DNA of 64,000 bases from Physcomitrium patens (lineage: Eukaryota; Streptophyta; Bryopsida; Funariales; Funariaceae): positions 1,484,974 through 1,548,973 of the forward strand of contig NC_037271.1 in NCBI RefSeq assembly GCF_000002425.4, written 5' to 3'. The stretch's first letter is position 1; the number at the start of each line of letters is the position of its first letter. Positions 22,316 through 34,994 of this stretch are shown here, piece after piece. The notes below the pieces were generated by a model, which worked only from the letters and a program-made list of their open reading frames with translations, was not told the DNA's origin and ran no database searches. Made by a program: the position numbers and the translations under genes.

Positions 22316-22861
22316 TCATGTAAAGAACATGAATCATAACAAATTTTTAAAAATGACAATACATTCTTATATCATCAAATGAGAGAAAGTAAACAACTAA
22401 AAGATAGTTATAGAATTAAAACTAATTTTTTTTTTAATATAAAAACTAAGAAATCTTGAACCAAGATAGAGCACACAAAAGATATTGACAAGAACAAATA
22501 AATCTTTATTCTTGACTTTATATATATTATCTATTAAATAATTATGTAGCAATTTCTTATAGGCCATGTATCTTGTGTCCATTATACAAGACATATGTCT
22601 AATTTATAGAGCAAGTTTTTGACATGTCCATTACATGACCAATTTGTAATACAAGTGACTAAGTATGCAATATGTAATCAAGTTATTAACCTACCAATCA
22701 CTTACAAACAATCTTATGGTCTACAAAGCTTTTAGAAACTTTTTAATAAGTTATTAATAATTTAACCTAATTCTACTTACTTCTACGTAATTCTATTTAT
22801 TTAAGTAATTCCACATAATAGAAGTCTTGAATAAATTAGTAGTCCAATTTGATTCTTGACA
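22316..22861 (-). repeat. Decayed solo LTR of the A family (approximate ends)
   Basis: The core at 22430-22800 aligns by eye, in order, with the A1/A2 LTRs: TTGACAAGAAC, a TATATATATTATCTATTAAATA stretch, TTCTTATAGGCC, ACAAGACATATGTC, CTACAAAGCTTTTAGAAAC, CCTAATTCTACTTACTTCTAC, and a possible TTGACA end at 22856-22861. It is far more diverged than the nested copies. No internal retroelement sequence adjoins it, hence a solo LTR. Confidence 0.55.
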
Positions 22862-24274
22862 CTATTAATTTATTCTACCTTTTTAAATTTTTATTGCTAA
22901 CAAAAGAATTTTTAATATTAAATATCAAGTTACAAATAATTAAGATATTTTTATTTCTAATATTTCTCTTAGAAAAAAATATAATTTTCATATCAATATT
23001 AAACTAAACTTTTATTTGAGTTTAAGTTGCAATTTGTATTCATAAATATATCTATAAATGATATAATTATGCAACAATACAAATAAAAAATAAAAATGAT
23101 GAAATTAAACAATATACAAATGTAAGATACATTAAAGATTGAAAGGCAATATGGAGTTGGTTTCAAATGAAAATACATGAAGAAGTTAAAAATATGATTA
23201 AATTGCTATTGCATCTTCTTGAAATGCATTCAATAATTTTTTTATTTTATTCATGAAATAGTCGAAATCATAGCCCATATAAATTTTCTAAAAAAAACTA
23301 TAATGTTAATTTTTTTTTAAAGTAAAAAAATTTATTCATTTAAACACCAAATATGTAAAAAATGCCTTTATTTTGAATTTGATACTTTGCATTGTTGTAC
23401 AACATTATTCATAGATATATAAAAAAATAAAATCTTTAATTACTATTTTCTACTAATATTACCATTATTCCACTAGTATGCATTAATATATATTTGAAAT
23501 TATATTTAAAGAATGTAAATAAAACTATTTTTTGAATGAGTATACATATAAATTATTTTAGCATGTATCAATTAAAAATGACTCACCTAAATGCTAAAAA
23601 ACAACATTTTTAACATTACATAATTGAATAAATTCAATAAAAAGATAATATGATTAAAAAAAACTTCCTATTTATTTGCAAGGCTTTTAGTGAGTAGTTT
23701 CAAATTTGAACCAATTGTTACTAGAAGATTTAGAATTATTTCTAATATGACAAACTAATTTTTTTTGCAAAAACAAAAATATTCTTAGCAACAAAAAAGT
23801 GAATAAAACAAACATTTTGATAATTTGGGCTTAAGAAAGGCTTCTTTGTTTATTTGATATACTTTTCTCTTTATTTTTTTATATCTCTTTAAATATATAT
23901 AGTTATATTTTAATATGCACAAAGTTAGGTATTTTAAAATGTTTTAACATAGCTACAATATGTTATGACACTATTAAATCCTCACTTTTACTTTCATATT
24001 ATTCTATAAAAAAATAATAATTTAAATAATGAACTATCATATTATTTTTTTAATTTACAAAATTTTCTCAAAAAGCTTTAAATAGACAAAAATTGTTATA
24101 AAATTTTGAAGTCATATTTGTATCTCAATTTTTTATAGTAACACCGTTTGATATAGAGTAAAAAAACATACACATATGTTTTTAAGCTTTGGATTCATAG
24201 AAATAAAAATATTATTTTTTAAAAACATTTAGGTATAATAATTTTAAAAATTAAAAATAAATTATTACATAAAT

Positions 24275-24309
<35 letters not shown>

Positions 24310-26477
24310 TTGATGTATTTAAAAAAGAATTAAATTTGTTGTACAAAATAATGTGAACATCACAAGACAATATGTCAATACATTTATAATTAATTTCATA
24401 GTAGGAATAATAATTTTGAAAAACTTATCATTGATCTATTTTCACTAAGATAATGATATTCTTATTCTATGTATTTATGTTTAATTTTATTCTTTTGAGT
24501 TGTATATATAAAATAAATAAATTATTCGATGCAAAATTTGATTATAGTAAAAAATATTGATATAATAAATTTGTTCTCAAGTTTATGGTTTTATTGATGT
24601 ATGTGTGCAAATATGTAAACACATCTATGTATACAAGTGTAATATTATCAGACTTGTATAATATCTAGAATAATTTCAGTTTTTAGAATATCTTTTTGAC
24701 ATGGTATATCTAAGGTATTGAAGTTTCAAAGTCCTTTATTACATAAATATGTATTTTGAATTATTAGATATTTTAAATTAATTTTGATAATTACTAAATA
24801 TGTTATTGAATCTAGTTTATAATAATAATTCATTATTTATTACTTTAATCTTTTCACTAAATTTTAGATTATTTTTAATTTATATGATTTTTTAATATTT
24901 TAATAGTAATATAATAATATCACTAATAAAAAAATTATTTGAAATTTTTTATTTTTGTTACATCATAAAAAGATATAATAGGCCATAGATAACCATTGAG
25001 GTTTAATGGTTTAAACCTAAATTTTTAAATATTTAGTCTTTATATATAATTAATAGTAATTGTCCGTGAAAGATTCAAAAAAAATTGCCCTTCTTAGAAT
25101 TTTAATATATTTTCATTTACAATAAAAATAGTGGTATTTTAAAAGAAAAAATAAATATCCATTATAATATTTTATGAGCATTTTATTTGAACAATAAAAC
25201 TAAGCAAAATTTATTTCTAGATCCTTGATATAAATCATTATTAAGGATTAAATTAATGCACTAATAATATCTTTCACTTCTGTTATTGTAACCAAAAGAA
25301 ACATCTGTCATAATCTTCTAACACAAATACATTGATTTTACAAAATGATTTTTGATTTTGTAATACCTTACAGTAAAAATAATCACTGACAGTCATTTCA
25401 ATAATATTTAAAATCATTTTTATTTGATTAAAGTAAAACCACACACTGTTTACTGAAGCAAAATTAATCTGAAAAAAACATGGAATATTTTATTGATGTC
25501 AATGTTCTTTATTCTAATGTGAGTTAAAATGTTTTAGAATCAATAAATACAAGTTTTCCTCATTCTGCTATGAATTTCTTTAGAATCAATAAATACAAGT
25601 TTTCCTCATTCTGCTATAAATTTCTTTAGAATCATACTACATGTTTAGAAATTAAAGACATGAAAACCTGAAGTTCAATTTTAAAATATTAAGATTAAAA
25701 TCAGAAAACCTTCTCTTCTATGTATACTCAAAAAATTAAAAATAAAATAAAAATTTTAGTATATTTTTTAACAAAAAAAGATTGTAATATCATCAAGATA
25801 AAAAAGAAAAAAATAAAGAAAATTAAAGAAAATGAATATTTCATATTATTATTTATGCTCATTATTTATTATTTTTTTGGATTAATTATTCTTATTATTT
25901 ATATTGCAAACCCTTACTAAGGTTCCATTTTTGGTGTGGAAAAGTCCAAAGCCTTGTCTTTTGGATATGATTTAAAGTAGGAAGAGGTCAAAGAATGATT
26001 CAAATAATTATTTTATTATAAAGCTAAATATGCTAACTTATATCTTATTTTAAAAAGCCATCATGATTTTTTAAATTATTTCTTACTATTTAATAAATAT
26101 TTTAAGTATTTTTAGAAATTTCTTGGCCTTTCTTAAAAACCACCTCTTTGAGATTCCAAAAGACAATGTTATTCATGCAACATAAAAAAAAAGAACGTAC
26201 ATCACCTCATTTTTTGTTCTTAAAACTTTTAGACTTATATTTGTAAGTATGAAGAACTTAAGAAGACTTCTTGATTTCAATTAATCAATCAAAACCTTAA
26301 AAAAAAAACAAAGGCATCTCATCTTGTCTCTTAAATATAAATTACTTCTAAAAAGTTCTATAAAAACTTACAAAGTTTTAAAGTAGAATGCTTCTTATTT
26401 TTTAAAGTTTTTAACAAACAAAATCTGTTCTTTAAATTTTTTCTAGATTAGATTAATGTAGTAGAAAAAAATTTAAA

Positions 26478-26508
<31 letters not shown>

Positions 26509-26545
26509 AAAATATTATTAACTTAAAATAATTATCTTATTTTAA
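22862..26545. other. Gene-poor AT-rich intergenic DNA
   Basis: Well under 30% GC by appearance, dense in A/T homopolymers. It includes a (TA)n microsatellite at about 24279-24307, another at about 26479-26501, and the 46-bp tandem repeat listed separately. The only frames are short Lys/Ile/Asn-rich low-complexity ones. I see no gene. Confidence 0.65.
25536..25634. repeat. 46-bp tandem repeat, two units plus a partial
   Basis: The phrase AGAATCAATAAATACAAG followed by TTTTCCTCATTCTGCTAT recurs with a 46-bp period (A at 25536, 25582 and 25628). The first two units are almost identical (TATGAATTT versus TATAAATTT), and the third is cut after AGAATCA. Confidence 0.8.
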
Positions 26546-26616
26546 GAGTATTATTAATGCCATTGCATTTTTGTTACTGTCAACATAACTTATTCTTATT
26601 AAATTTTAAGTTACTA

Positions 26617-26655
<39 letters not shown>

Positions 26656-26769
26656 ATTAACATAAATTTTTATTATAATAAAAATAAAAATAAAAACTTA
26701 AAAAACATGTTGAATGGATGACAAGTTGTGATGGTTGAACCAAAAATTGTGATGACATTAACAATATCC
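26546..26769. mobile_element. MITE-like element, family 1, copy 1
   Basis: A 224-bp AT-rich element with imperfect terminal inverted repeats: the left end GAGTATTATTAATGCCATTG pairs with the reverse complement of the right end, GGATATTGTTAATGTCATCA. A (TA)n tract lies inside. A second copy of almost the same length, with related ends, is at 60073-60292. There is no coding capacity. Ends are assigned by TIR pairing; the target duplication is unclear in this AT-rich context. Confidence 0.6.
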
Positions 26770-27839
26770 TATTTTTTTAAAACAATTAACTTATATTGAA
26801 TAAATTAATGGGAGGTTTAAAATTGATTTTAGGTTAAATAAAATATGTGGCTCACTTAATCATAAAGACCACATATTTCCAAAAAATGATATGTAATTAA
26901 AAGGTTAGCTTCACTAAAATTTAATAATTGATCTTTACTGTTTTTAAAGAGATGATACTAAATGTATTGATGTATATTGTTAAATTACAGAGTCAAATCT
27001 TATAAAGTAATAATATAGATATTACATTCATAACAATATTAGTGGTTCTGTATTTATTTTCTTTTATGTGCAAATTGTACGGATCAGTTAACTTAATAAA
27101 ATTTCTCATTTTCAAATCTTAGCATCAACTATTACAGTATCTCAAGATATACTTTTGACAATTATCCTGTACAATAATATTCAGCATGTGTTGTTATTTC
27201 AATGAACAAAAGCATAGTTGGTAGTTATTTAATCAATTCTACAAATTATGAAGTGTCCTTCACATCAATATCATGCAATATCAAAATCAATAATAATAAT
27301 AATAATAATAAGTCATTTCATTGTGGTAATTTCATGGACATATTTTTAATTTTTGGAATGATTATCATAAGATATGTCAACACAATCTCCAAAGTAGATC
27401 TTTAACCACAAATCAGTTTAACCACAAAAGTGATCCACATCAAATTTGTTAACAAACAAGGACAAATCCAGTTAAAACTTTATATTTCCATATCCTAGGA
27501 ATACAAAACTGCACAATCCATAGAGAAAAATATTAGGCCAATAAATATATATATATATATATACACACACAAACATACATATAGTAAGGTGCGCAATAAA
27601 TTGCATTTATTATACTCAAAGTGATATCACATAATGAACTGTATTTTCATATCTATGATAATTTCTTTAGCCATCAATTTCTATCATTTCAGAGAAATAT
27701 ATAAAAAAAAGTGAGAAAGTTGATGTAAAAAAAATTAAAAAATTAAAAAATGAATGCAGAGTAGAATAATTGCATATCATATTCTCCAATAGTACCCTTG
27801 ACATAGCAAAACAAACAATTAAATGTGGGACAGGGAAAA
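26770..27839. other. AT-rich intergenic DNA
   Basis: Contains an (AAT)n run near 27287-27309 and a (TA)n/(CA)n tract at about 27546-27570. The 67-aa frame at 27202-27405 spans the AAT run (poly-Asn) and looks fortuitous. No supported gene. Confidence 0.6.
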
Positions 27840-28260
27840 GCCTTTAACACGACACAAACCCGCAACCATGGAGTGCGATGGATGGATGAACCCATTGATA
27901 AACTGATGAATGACATGTGACTCCATCAATCTGTTCATCCATCAGCCCACTTCTTCTGGTCCAAAGCCCAATGGAATTAGTAGAACGCTGAGCCACCTGA
28001 TTGGCTGCTTCCATGCATCTTGCCTGCTCGCCTGTCACGTGTTGGGCAGATATGTACGCCACGTCAGATTGACTCATGGGTCCTGGAGATGCCACCTTGG
28101 CATTCAGGGGACCCACGATTTGCCAAGCTGACAAATGCATCCAAGAGAGAACTCGATAATTTGCTGGCCAGGCGCGTAGACTATTCATTTTGCTGGACTA
28201 TTAAAAAAGGTGATTAAGCCTTAAAAAGGCAAAAAAAAAAGAAGAAGACGAAGAAGAAGA
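27840..28260. other. GC-richer island with G-box and ACGT motifs, no gene seen
   Basis: Base composition rises sharply against both flanks. It holds a G-box CACGTG (28036-28041), an ACGTCA (28061-28066) and a GACTCA nearby, typical of plant bZIP-bound promoter DNA, then ends in a GAA-rich purine run. Two overlapping frames (114 aa on -, 73 aa on +) show no domain. It could be a distal promoter or enhancer, a relic exon or a non-coding transcript. The nearest gene start is 2.2 kb downstream (30261). Confidence 0.4.
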
Positions 28261-29500
28261 AAAAGTAGTGGCTGTGATGGGAAAAAGCTGTGGCTCCATT
28301 GGAAATGATGTTGTTAGTGCTGTTTAAGCCATGAGGCCTTTGCAATTGTGTATGATTATTAAATCCATAATGAAATACATGTCAAAAAATAAAATAAATA
28401 AATAAATAAAACGAATCATGAAATGTATCTTTTTTTTTGCATGGAACAAAACAAACAAACAAACAAACAAACAAGCAAACGTTGTAGAAGACTTGTATAC
28501 TTCAACAATGTGAGATAATTCACATATAATTATGTAAGTTTGTACATAACTCTACTTTTCTTTACTTGTGAGATTGAGATATGGAGTAAAGAGTGGTTTT
28601 CTTTATCTTACCTTATATTTTGTAGATTGAAAATAATAGTAAAATGGAACGAAGATTTTAGCTTAATGCAGACTAAAAAAAAATTAGATTTGAAGTACCA
28701 TTTTTCTCTTAATTTAAATTACACCATTTGAACCTATCCAACAGAAATTTATAGATAATTAAAATATCAGCAACATATGAATTTCTAAAGAAGTGAATGG
28801 AGAGGAGAATTCAACTTAGAAAGAAAGCCATGGTTCAACTGCCTCTAATTGGATTAAAATCCCATAACAGCATTAATTTGGTTACCTTCTAAACTTGCTA
28901 AAGTAAAATACAAAAAAGCAACCAAAGTATGGCTTTTAAATGAACTGTTTTCATTTTGATATAATTTTCAAATAACTAAACTTATGATCATCTTCTGTAT
29001 ATATATAAATTCAATGTTCCAATGTGCAAAAGTATGTCACTATTTTTTTTGATATTTAAAACGCCTTCAACACATGGACATTTGTGGGACAATACAATCT
29101 TAGGAAAACTTATCCGTGGACAATGAAATGGAAATCAATTGACAACCCCAAAATGAAAAAGAACATGCACTTTGATTGTACAATTCTACATCAAACATGT
29201 AATAAAAACTATATCTCTAGATGCAAGTGCAACTATCATACAACAATTTCAAAATGTTGACTAAAGCACGGTGATGAAGACAAATAAAAATTCACAAAAT
29301 TATACCTTCACTTTAAGCAAAATCATACCCTACATGATTGAAGCACTCAAGTGTTCAAATTCCCGTGAAGTGAATTTTCTGACCCATTCTCATGCTTCGC
29401 CACCTCCTAATCCCCACAACAACAAAGCCGAAACCCAGCAATCAAGCAACAAACACCATTAATCCAAACTGGGTCAAGACATCAGCCATCAAAACTTCAA
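28261..29500. other. AT-rich intergenic DNA
   Basis: Holds an (ACAA)n microsatellite at about 28446-28477 and otherwise plain AT-rich sequence. No gene supported. Confidence 0.55.
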
Positions 29501-30260
29501 AGTAGAGGAGCTTAAAATAGAGACACAAGAGTTGGCCGAATGGCATTTGCTGCCATGTGAAACAAAACCAAGGACACCAAGAATGGATAAAATTTCGCTA
29601 AAGATAGCGGAGCGGGCCCGGCAAAAAAAGCAAGAAAGCAACAATAGAGCAACAAAAAGACAGGTGATGCAAGGGACAGAGAAGGCAAAGGAAGAGAATA
29701 GGGCACCTTCAAGGGGAGTAGGGAATGAAAGCGTGAGAAGCAGCCGTAGCCGCGACGCAGCGACTGGCGCAGGAAACCGTCCACAAGCCAGTGATGGGCA
29801 ACGGCAAGGTCGCGATCAGACAGTGACCTTAGGACAGAGGGGGCACGGAACGGCGTTGATGATGCGCAAAAGCGACATCGAGCCAGGAGCAGTGTAGTTC
29901 TGCCTGCCTCCCTGCCTGCTTGCCTGCACTGCCCACAAAGAGCAATCCCTGCGAGGGACGTAGATTTCCTCCACTCACCACACAAGCGCCAGGCAGCAAG
30001 ACAACAAACGCCGCAACGCGAATGCGTGGCGCTCGTGCGCGGGGCGGGGTGGAGGGCGAGGGCGAGGGCGACAACGGCAGAGCCGTGTGGGATAGGGGGC
30101 GTCGACGAAGGCGTCGTCGTGTTGTAAAAGTGCTGCTGGTGGAGGTGAAGGGGGAGGCGCGTAGTGGTGGTGGTCATTGTGGGTGTGCTGTCGTCGATGA
30201 GAATGGCGGAGGGGGAGTCGTAGTGCGCCCTGGAGAGTGTTAGGGGCCGTCGGGGTGGAC
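29501..30260 (+). promoter_or_regulatory. Upstream region and probable 5' leader of the left NIN-like gene
   Basis: GC content rises from about 29,500. The plus strand is purine-rich (AAAAAAGCAAGAAAGCAAC, GAGAAGGCAAAGGAAG), then strongly GC-rich with GGCGAG repeats at 30054-30069. No clear TATA box. Only the last 191 bp (from 30070) are shared with the right gene, so the rest of this region is private to the left copy. Open frames here are by-products of GC richness. Confidence 0.5.
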
Positions 30261-33200
30261 ATGGAGCTGCCGCAGGCGAGCCGTGCTTGCGTGCCGCGGT
30301 GGAGGCCGACGACGGAGTTCGGGGGCCATGGTCAGCAGCAGCAGGTGGTCTCGCAGGCGATGGGGGTGCTGGCAGGGTTAGGAGGTAGCGCGGGGGAGTC
30401 CAAGTTCGTGATGGACGAGGCGGTGTTGACGGATCTGATGGAGCTGGAGCCGTTGCACGAGCAATTGCTGGGCGAGTCGTGGGCGGAGGGCAACTATGGC
30501 GATTACGGGGGGTATTTGGCGCTCCCGGCGTCGTCCCACGGCGGCGTGTTCGCAGGCCCGGTGCCCGCGTTGGCATCGTTGCAAGCGTTCTCGTACGCGA
30601 ATGGTAGCCTGGCGGCCAGCGTGCAGGCGTTCCAGCAGGAGCTGATGCTGCAGCAAGCTCTGGAGTCGTCCCAGCAGCAATCCATCCCAGGTGCGAGCTC
30701 GTCGCAATCGTCGTTGGCCATGTCCAGCGCTGTGGTGTCCGGAATGAGCAGCTACAGCGCGGCGGTCGGGGGTCGGAGTTTGAGCAGCCCTAGCCTGAGC
30801 GAGGCCGCGCACATGCTGCTGGGCAATCAGGGGCTGGCCGGAGTGGTGGCGAGGGATGGCAGGGGCATGGGAGATTCCAGAGGGGGCGTAGATGGTAGGA
30901 ACGGGAAGGTGGAGATCGGCGAGGGCGGCGTGGTGGACAAAGAAGACGACAAGTCGTCGGTGTCGACGGTGGAGGGCAACCCCGTGAGCAGCGGCAATCT
31001 GGAGGCGGGCGTGCGGAGGCCCCGAATTGCGGCGGAGCTGCCACTGCCGCTGCGCGATCGAATGATGGAGGCACTTCGGCTGATAGGGCAGTCGCTGGAG
31101 GACGTGCTGGTGCAGGTATGGATGCCGGTGGTGCAAGGGAGCCGGAAGTGTTTGCTGACGCGGGAGCAGCCGTTCGTGGTGGAGCCGAACAACGAGCAGC
31201 TGTGGCTGTACAGGAACATGACGGAGGGGTACGAATTTCCAGCGGAGAGGGCGGAGGGGAAGGTTTTGGAGCTGCCGGGGCGCGTGTTCACGGGACAGCA
31301 GGCGGAGTGGACGCCGAACGTGCAGTATTACAGTAGCCAGGAGTACCTGCGTGTGAAGGAGGCGCAGAGGTGCGACATACGGGGGTCTCTGGCGGTTCCA
31401 GTGCTTGACCCCGTGAGTCGCCAGTGCGTGGCTGTAATCGAGCTGGTTGGTCGCGCTGAGAAGATCCAGTATGGTCCTGATGTGGACATCATTGCTCGAG
31501 CTCTGCAGGTAGGTTTTGCATCGTGGTGGAGTGATGGTTGCGAGCAGCGACATTGACGTGGCGAGGCTGGGGAATGGTGTGTAGCTAGCCAGCCAGGCAG
31601 CTAGGAGATGGAAGGTGCTGTAGAGCAGCGGGGATGGGTTTCCAGAGTTGTTTGTTTCTGTGCAAGTTCACGGGATTTGGTGAAGGAGGGTGTTGATGGG
31701 CACTTGGTACGCGGTTAGAGCGTCCAGTGCGTTGGGTGAGTGGGGGATGACGGTCTAAGGCGGCAGGTTGTGGTGCTGAGTGCAGGCTGTGAATTTGACA
31801 TGTCCGGTTGGCTTGGAGACTCCGCCGCTAGAGGTACGCACGGCTCGATCGCAATGCGATGCGCGTGTGTGTGTGACTATGATGATTTTGAGTGTGCTGC
31901 TTTCATGTTTCTGGTGCCTCGCGGTGTGTGCAAATTCGTAATGTTAGAGACGCAGCGCGCTGGATGGTTGCGCATTGGGAGCGTGCATGGTGGTGTCGTT
32001 CGGGGAAGCTGGTAGTGTAGGGAGGTGGCAATTGACGCGCGCGTCCCAGTTGCCATGGTTGGTTTTCCGTGTAGTAGATTAGGCATCGGGGGCGGTGAGG
32101 CGTGTGTGGCAGGAGGTGTAGAGCGGAGGGAGGAGTCGTAGGGGTGGATGATGTTGACGACGCTGAGGAGAGTAGGGTGGGTGTTGGTGGTGCGATGCAG
32201 AGGTCGTCGTGGGGTAGGCAAGCCGCGCTGGCGGAGATAGCGGAGGTGCTGAAAGGCGTGTGCGAGGCGCACAAGCTGCCCCTGGCGCAGACGTGGGTTC
32301 CCACGTACAGGTATGGCGGTAGGGGCGACGCGAAGGCGCAGAGCCACAACGCGGTGCAGGTGAACGGAGGGCGTGGTGTGAGGAAGGTCGTGCTACGGAT
32401 AGTCGACGGAGATGGTCCGTGTTATGTTGGGGAGGCACGCATGTGGGGGTTTCGACGGGCGTGTCTGGAACATGCGTTGGAGAAGGGGCAGGGAGTGCCC
32501 GGGAAGGCGATGCTGACGAATCTGCCGGTTTTCGACTCGGACGTGAAGAGCTTCAGCAAGGATGAGTATCCGCTGGGGCATTACGCGAAGTTGTTCGGGC
32601 TGGTGTCGGCCGTGGCGATTCGGCTGCGGAGCGTGCACACCGGGGACGAGGACTTCATTCTGGAGTTCTTCCTTCCGATGGATTGCGTGGAGAGCGAGAA
32701 GCAGCAGCAGATGCTGAACTCGCTGTCGATCACAATGCAACGCATCTGTCAGAGTCTGCGGACTCTGAGCGAGAGGGAGTTGGAGGAGGAGCGGAGAGTG
32801 GCGATGGCGGAGAGCATCGAGATGCAGGCCAAGGCGGTGAAGTTGGAGGCGAAGGAGGTGTGCAACAAGGAGGACTTTCTGGCATGGCGTGGCGGTTTCA
32901 ACAGGCACGGTGGCGGGGTGAATGGCGAGGAGACGAGCCCGGCGTTTTCGCAGGTGATGCAGCAGCAGCACGGCGTGCAGCAAGCAGCGCGGTTCGTGCC
33001 GCAGCGTTCTGCATTGCAGCAGTTTTCTCACGGAGTGTTGCTAGGACGAGGGCGCGACGACGGGCTTCGCATTCCAGAGTCGCATGTGTACCCCGGGTAC
33101 CACTCGGAGCAGCTGCCTGTGGAGCAGGGGCTGGGCATGGGAGGGTTCGGGTGCCCGGGCCTGGGGCAGGACGTGGCGAGTCATCGACGGAGGTTTGAGA

Positions 33201-34994
33201 GGAGGCGGGGCACGACGGAGAAGACGATAGGGCTGAACGTGCTGCAGCAGTACTTCGCGGGGAGCTTGAAGGACGCGGCGAAGAGCATCGGTGGTAAGCG
33301 GCATTGGGTGAGAGGGGAGGGGATGGGGAGGGGGGGAGGGCGGGCGCGTGCATGGCGTAGTGCTGTTGACTGTGTAGGTAGGTCGGCGCGCTCGGGATAT
33401 GGGCGACTGGGAACAATAGGTGTGAGGGGGGAGCCGTAAACGAGCAGTAGGCAGCGGTGTGTATGTGAGGCAGTTGGAATGGATGGCAATTATGTTGGGC
33501 GGGGCGAAGCACATGGGTGAGGGTGCGAAGAATGGGTGTGGATTTGGATGTGGTATGGGTTGCGTGCGGGGTCAAGATGGGTAGGTGCGTGTAGTTGATG
33601 TGGTGTGTGGTGGGTTTGGGGCAGTGTGTCCGACGACTCTGAAGCGGATATGCCGGCAGCATGGGATCTCCCGGTGGCCGTCTCGGAAGATCAACAAGGT
33701 GAGCCGGTCGCTGAAGAAGTTGCAGGGGGTGATCGATTCGGTGCAGGGAGCGGAGGGAGCGCTGCGCATCAGCGCGCTGACGGGCGACCTGTCGTCCGCG
33801 GCGGTGGCAGCGGCGGCCGTGAGCGGGCACATGAACAAGGGGCTGGCGGCGTCGTCGCCGGGCAACCTGTCGGTGTCGTGGTCGACGCTTTCTCCGAGCT
33901 GCGTGGAGGGGAAGGAGGCGCACGCGAAGGTGGGATCGGCGGAGTCGCTGCTGGGTCCCAAGGAGGAGAATCGGCGGAGGCACGATCCGTGCTCTTCTCA
34001 GAAGGTGCTGTTGTCGATGCTGAAGCCGACGCTGCAGTTTCGGCCGGAGGACGACAGGGTCGTTTCGTCGCTGGAGGGGAAGGTGTTGGGCGGGAGCAAC
34101 GGTGATGATGGGCAGGGGAGAGCGCAGGTGGACAATGGCGACATGTGCAGGAGCAACGACGGCAACTCGACGAGCAGCGGCGGAAGCAACCCCAATGTGA
34201 AGGCGGGGTACGGGTCGAACGGCGGGCATTATTGTCCAGGGATGAGTCCGTTGGCGTCGGGAAGCATGTTAACAGGCGGGGACGCGGACAGGGGCGATGA
34301 CGGGGGCAAGCGCAGCGTAGGCACTGCTTTTCAGGGCGTGGGAAACGCAGGCAAAGGGAGCGGCGCGGGGAAAGGGCAGCAGGCTTCTCCTCTGGGCAGG
34401 TCAGGAGAGCAGCCGGTGCCGGGAAGGGGTGGTGCGGGGAGGGTGTCGGATTTGGTGAGGGGCGCGACGCCGCGGGGATGGAACGAGTCCCGGGTGCACG
34501 GCGGAGGCGGGGCGCTGGCGGCGCTGAAGGGAGGGGATCAGCACGGGTCGCATGGTTTTTCGGAGGACCCGGTGTCGTCGTGCAATCGTGCGAACGACGG
34601 CGAGGAGGAGGTGACTGGGTGCGGGCTGGAGTCTCCAGGGTTCGGGTCGTCGCCGGCGAGCGATTGCAGCTCGCCGTCGACGGGGGTGAACGGCACGTCG
34701 AACAAGAAGGCGTGGGCGGGGCAGGAGGACGGCGCGGCGATCACGGTGAAGGTGACGCACGGGCTGGACACGGTGCGCGTGAAGTTTTCGCGGAACGGGT
34801 CGTTCGTGGAGCTGAAGGAGGAGGTGAGGCGAAGGCTGAAGCTGGTGGGGCAGAAGTTCAGCCTGAAGTATTTGGACGACGACGAGGAATGGATGCTGCT
34901 GGCGTGCGACGCGGACCTGCAGGAGAGTATCGATCTGATGCGCGTGTCGGGGAGGCACGCCATCAAGCTGATGGTCTGCAACAGCATGTTGTGA
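30261..34994 (+). CDS. NIN-like protein (NLP) transcription factor, left copy
   Basis: Three exons: 30261-31508, about 32201-33293 and 33625-34994 (1236 aa). The family mediates nitrate-responsive transcription in plants and acts in the nucleus. Start chosen: ATG 30261 in a GACATGG context. Intron 1 (GTAGGT donor) has an uncertain acceptor: CAG at 32198-32200 or GAG at 32165-32167, both phase 0. Intron 2 is GTAAGC to GCAG, 331 bp. Residues about 260-415 are the conserved NLP N-terminal GAF-like region ([12 protein letters not shown]). Ser278 ([13 protein letters not shown]) aligns with the nitrate-phosphorylated Ser205 of Arabidopsis NLP7. The RWP-RK domain is at about 750-805 ([18 protein letters not shown] joined across intron 2 to [15 protein letters not shown], then RWPSRK). 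PB1 is at about 1150-1235 ([30 protein letters not shown]). Gln- and Gly/Ser-rich linkers separate the domains. Intact; the gene faces its copy tail to tail. Confidence 0.95.

Noticed and set aside
27202-27405. 67-codon frame with poly-Asn
   Set aside because: Built on an AAT microsatellite in AT-rich DNA; no supporting evidence of a gene.
29512-30576. 354-codon minus-strand frame over the NLP promoter and exon 1
   Set aside because: Pro/Thr/Arg-rich at one end and Leu/Phe-rich at the other; a composition artefact of GC-rich and purine-rich sequence.
30378-31553. 391-codon minus-strand frame opposite NLP exon 1 (mirror at 45237-46412)
   Set aside because: His/Arg/Leu-rich antisense of a GC-rich exon; no domain, and the sense frame is an unmistakable NLP exon.
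32898-34229. 443-codon minus-strand frame opposite NLP exons 2 and 3
   Set aside because: Spans the NLP intron and both exons on the wrong strand; low-complexity Pro/His/Arg product; no domain.
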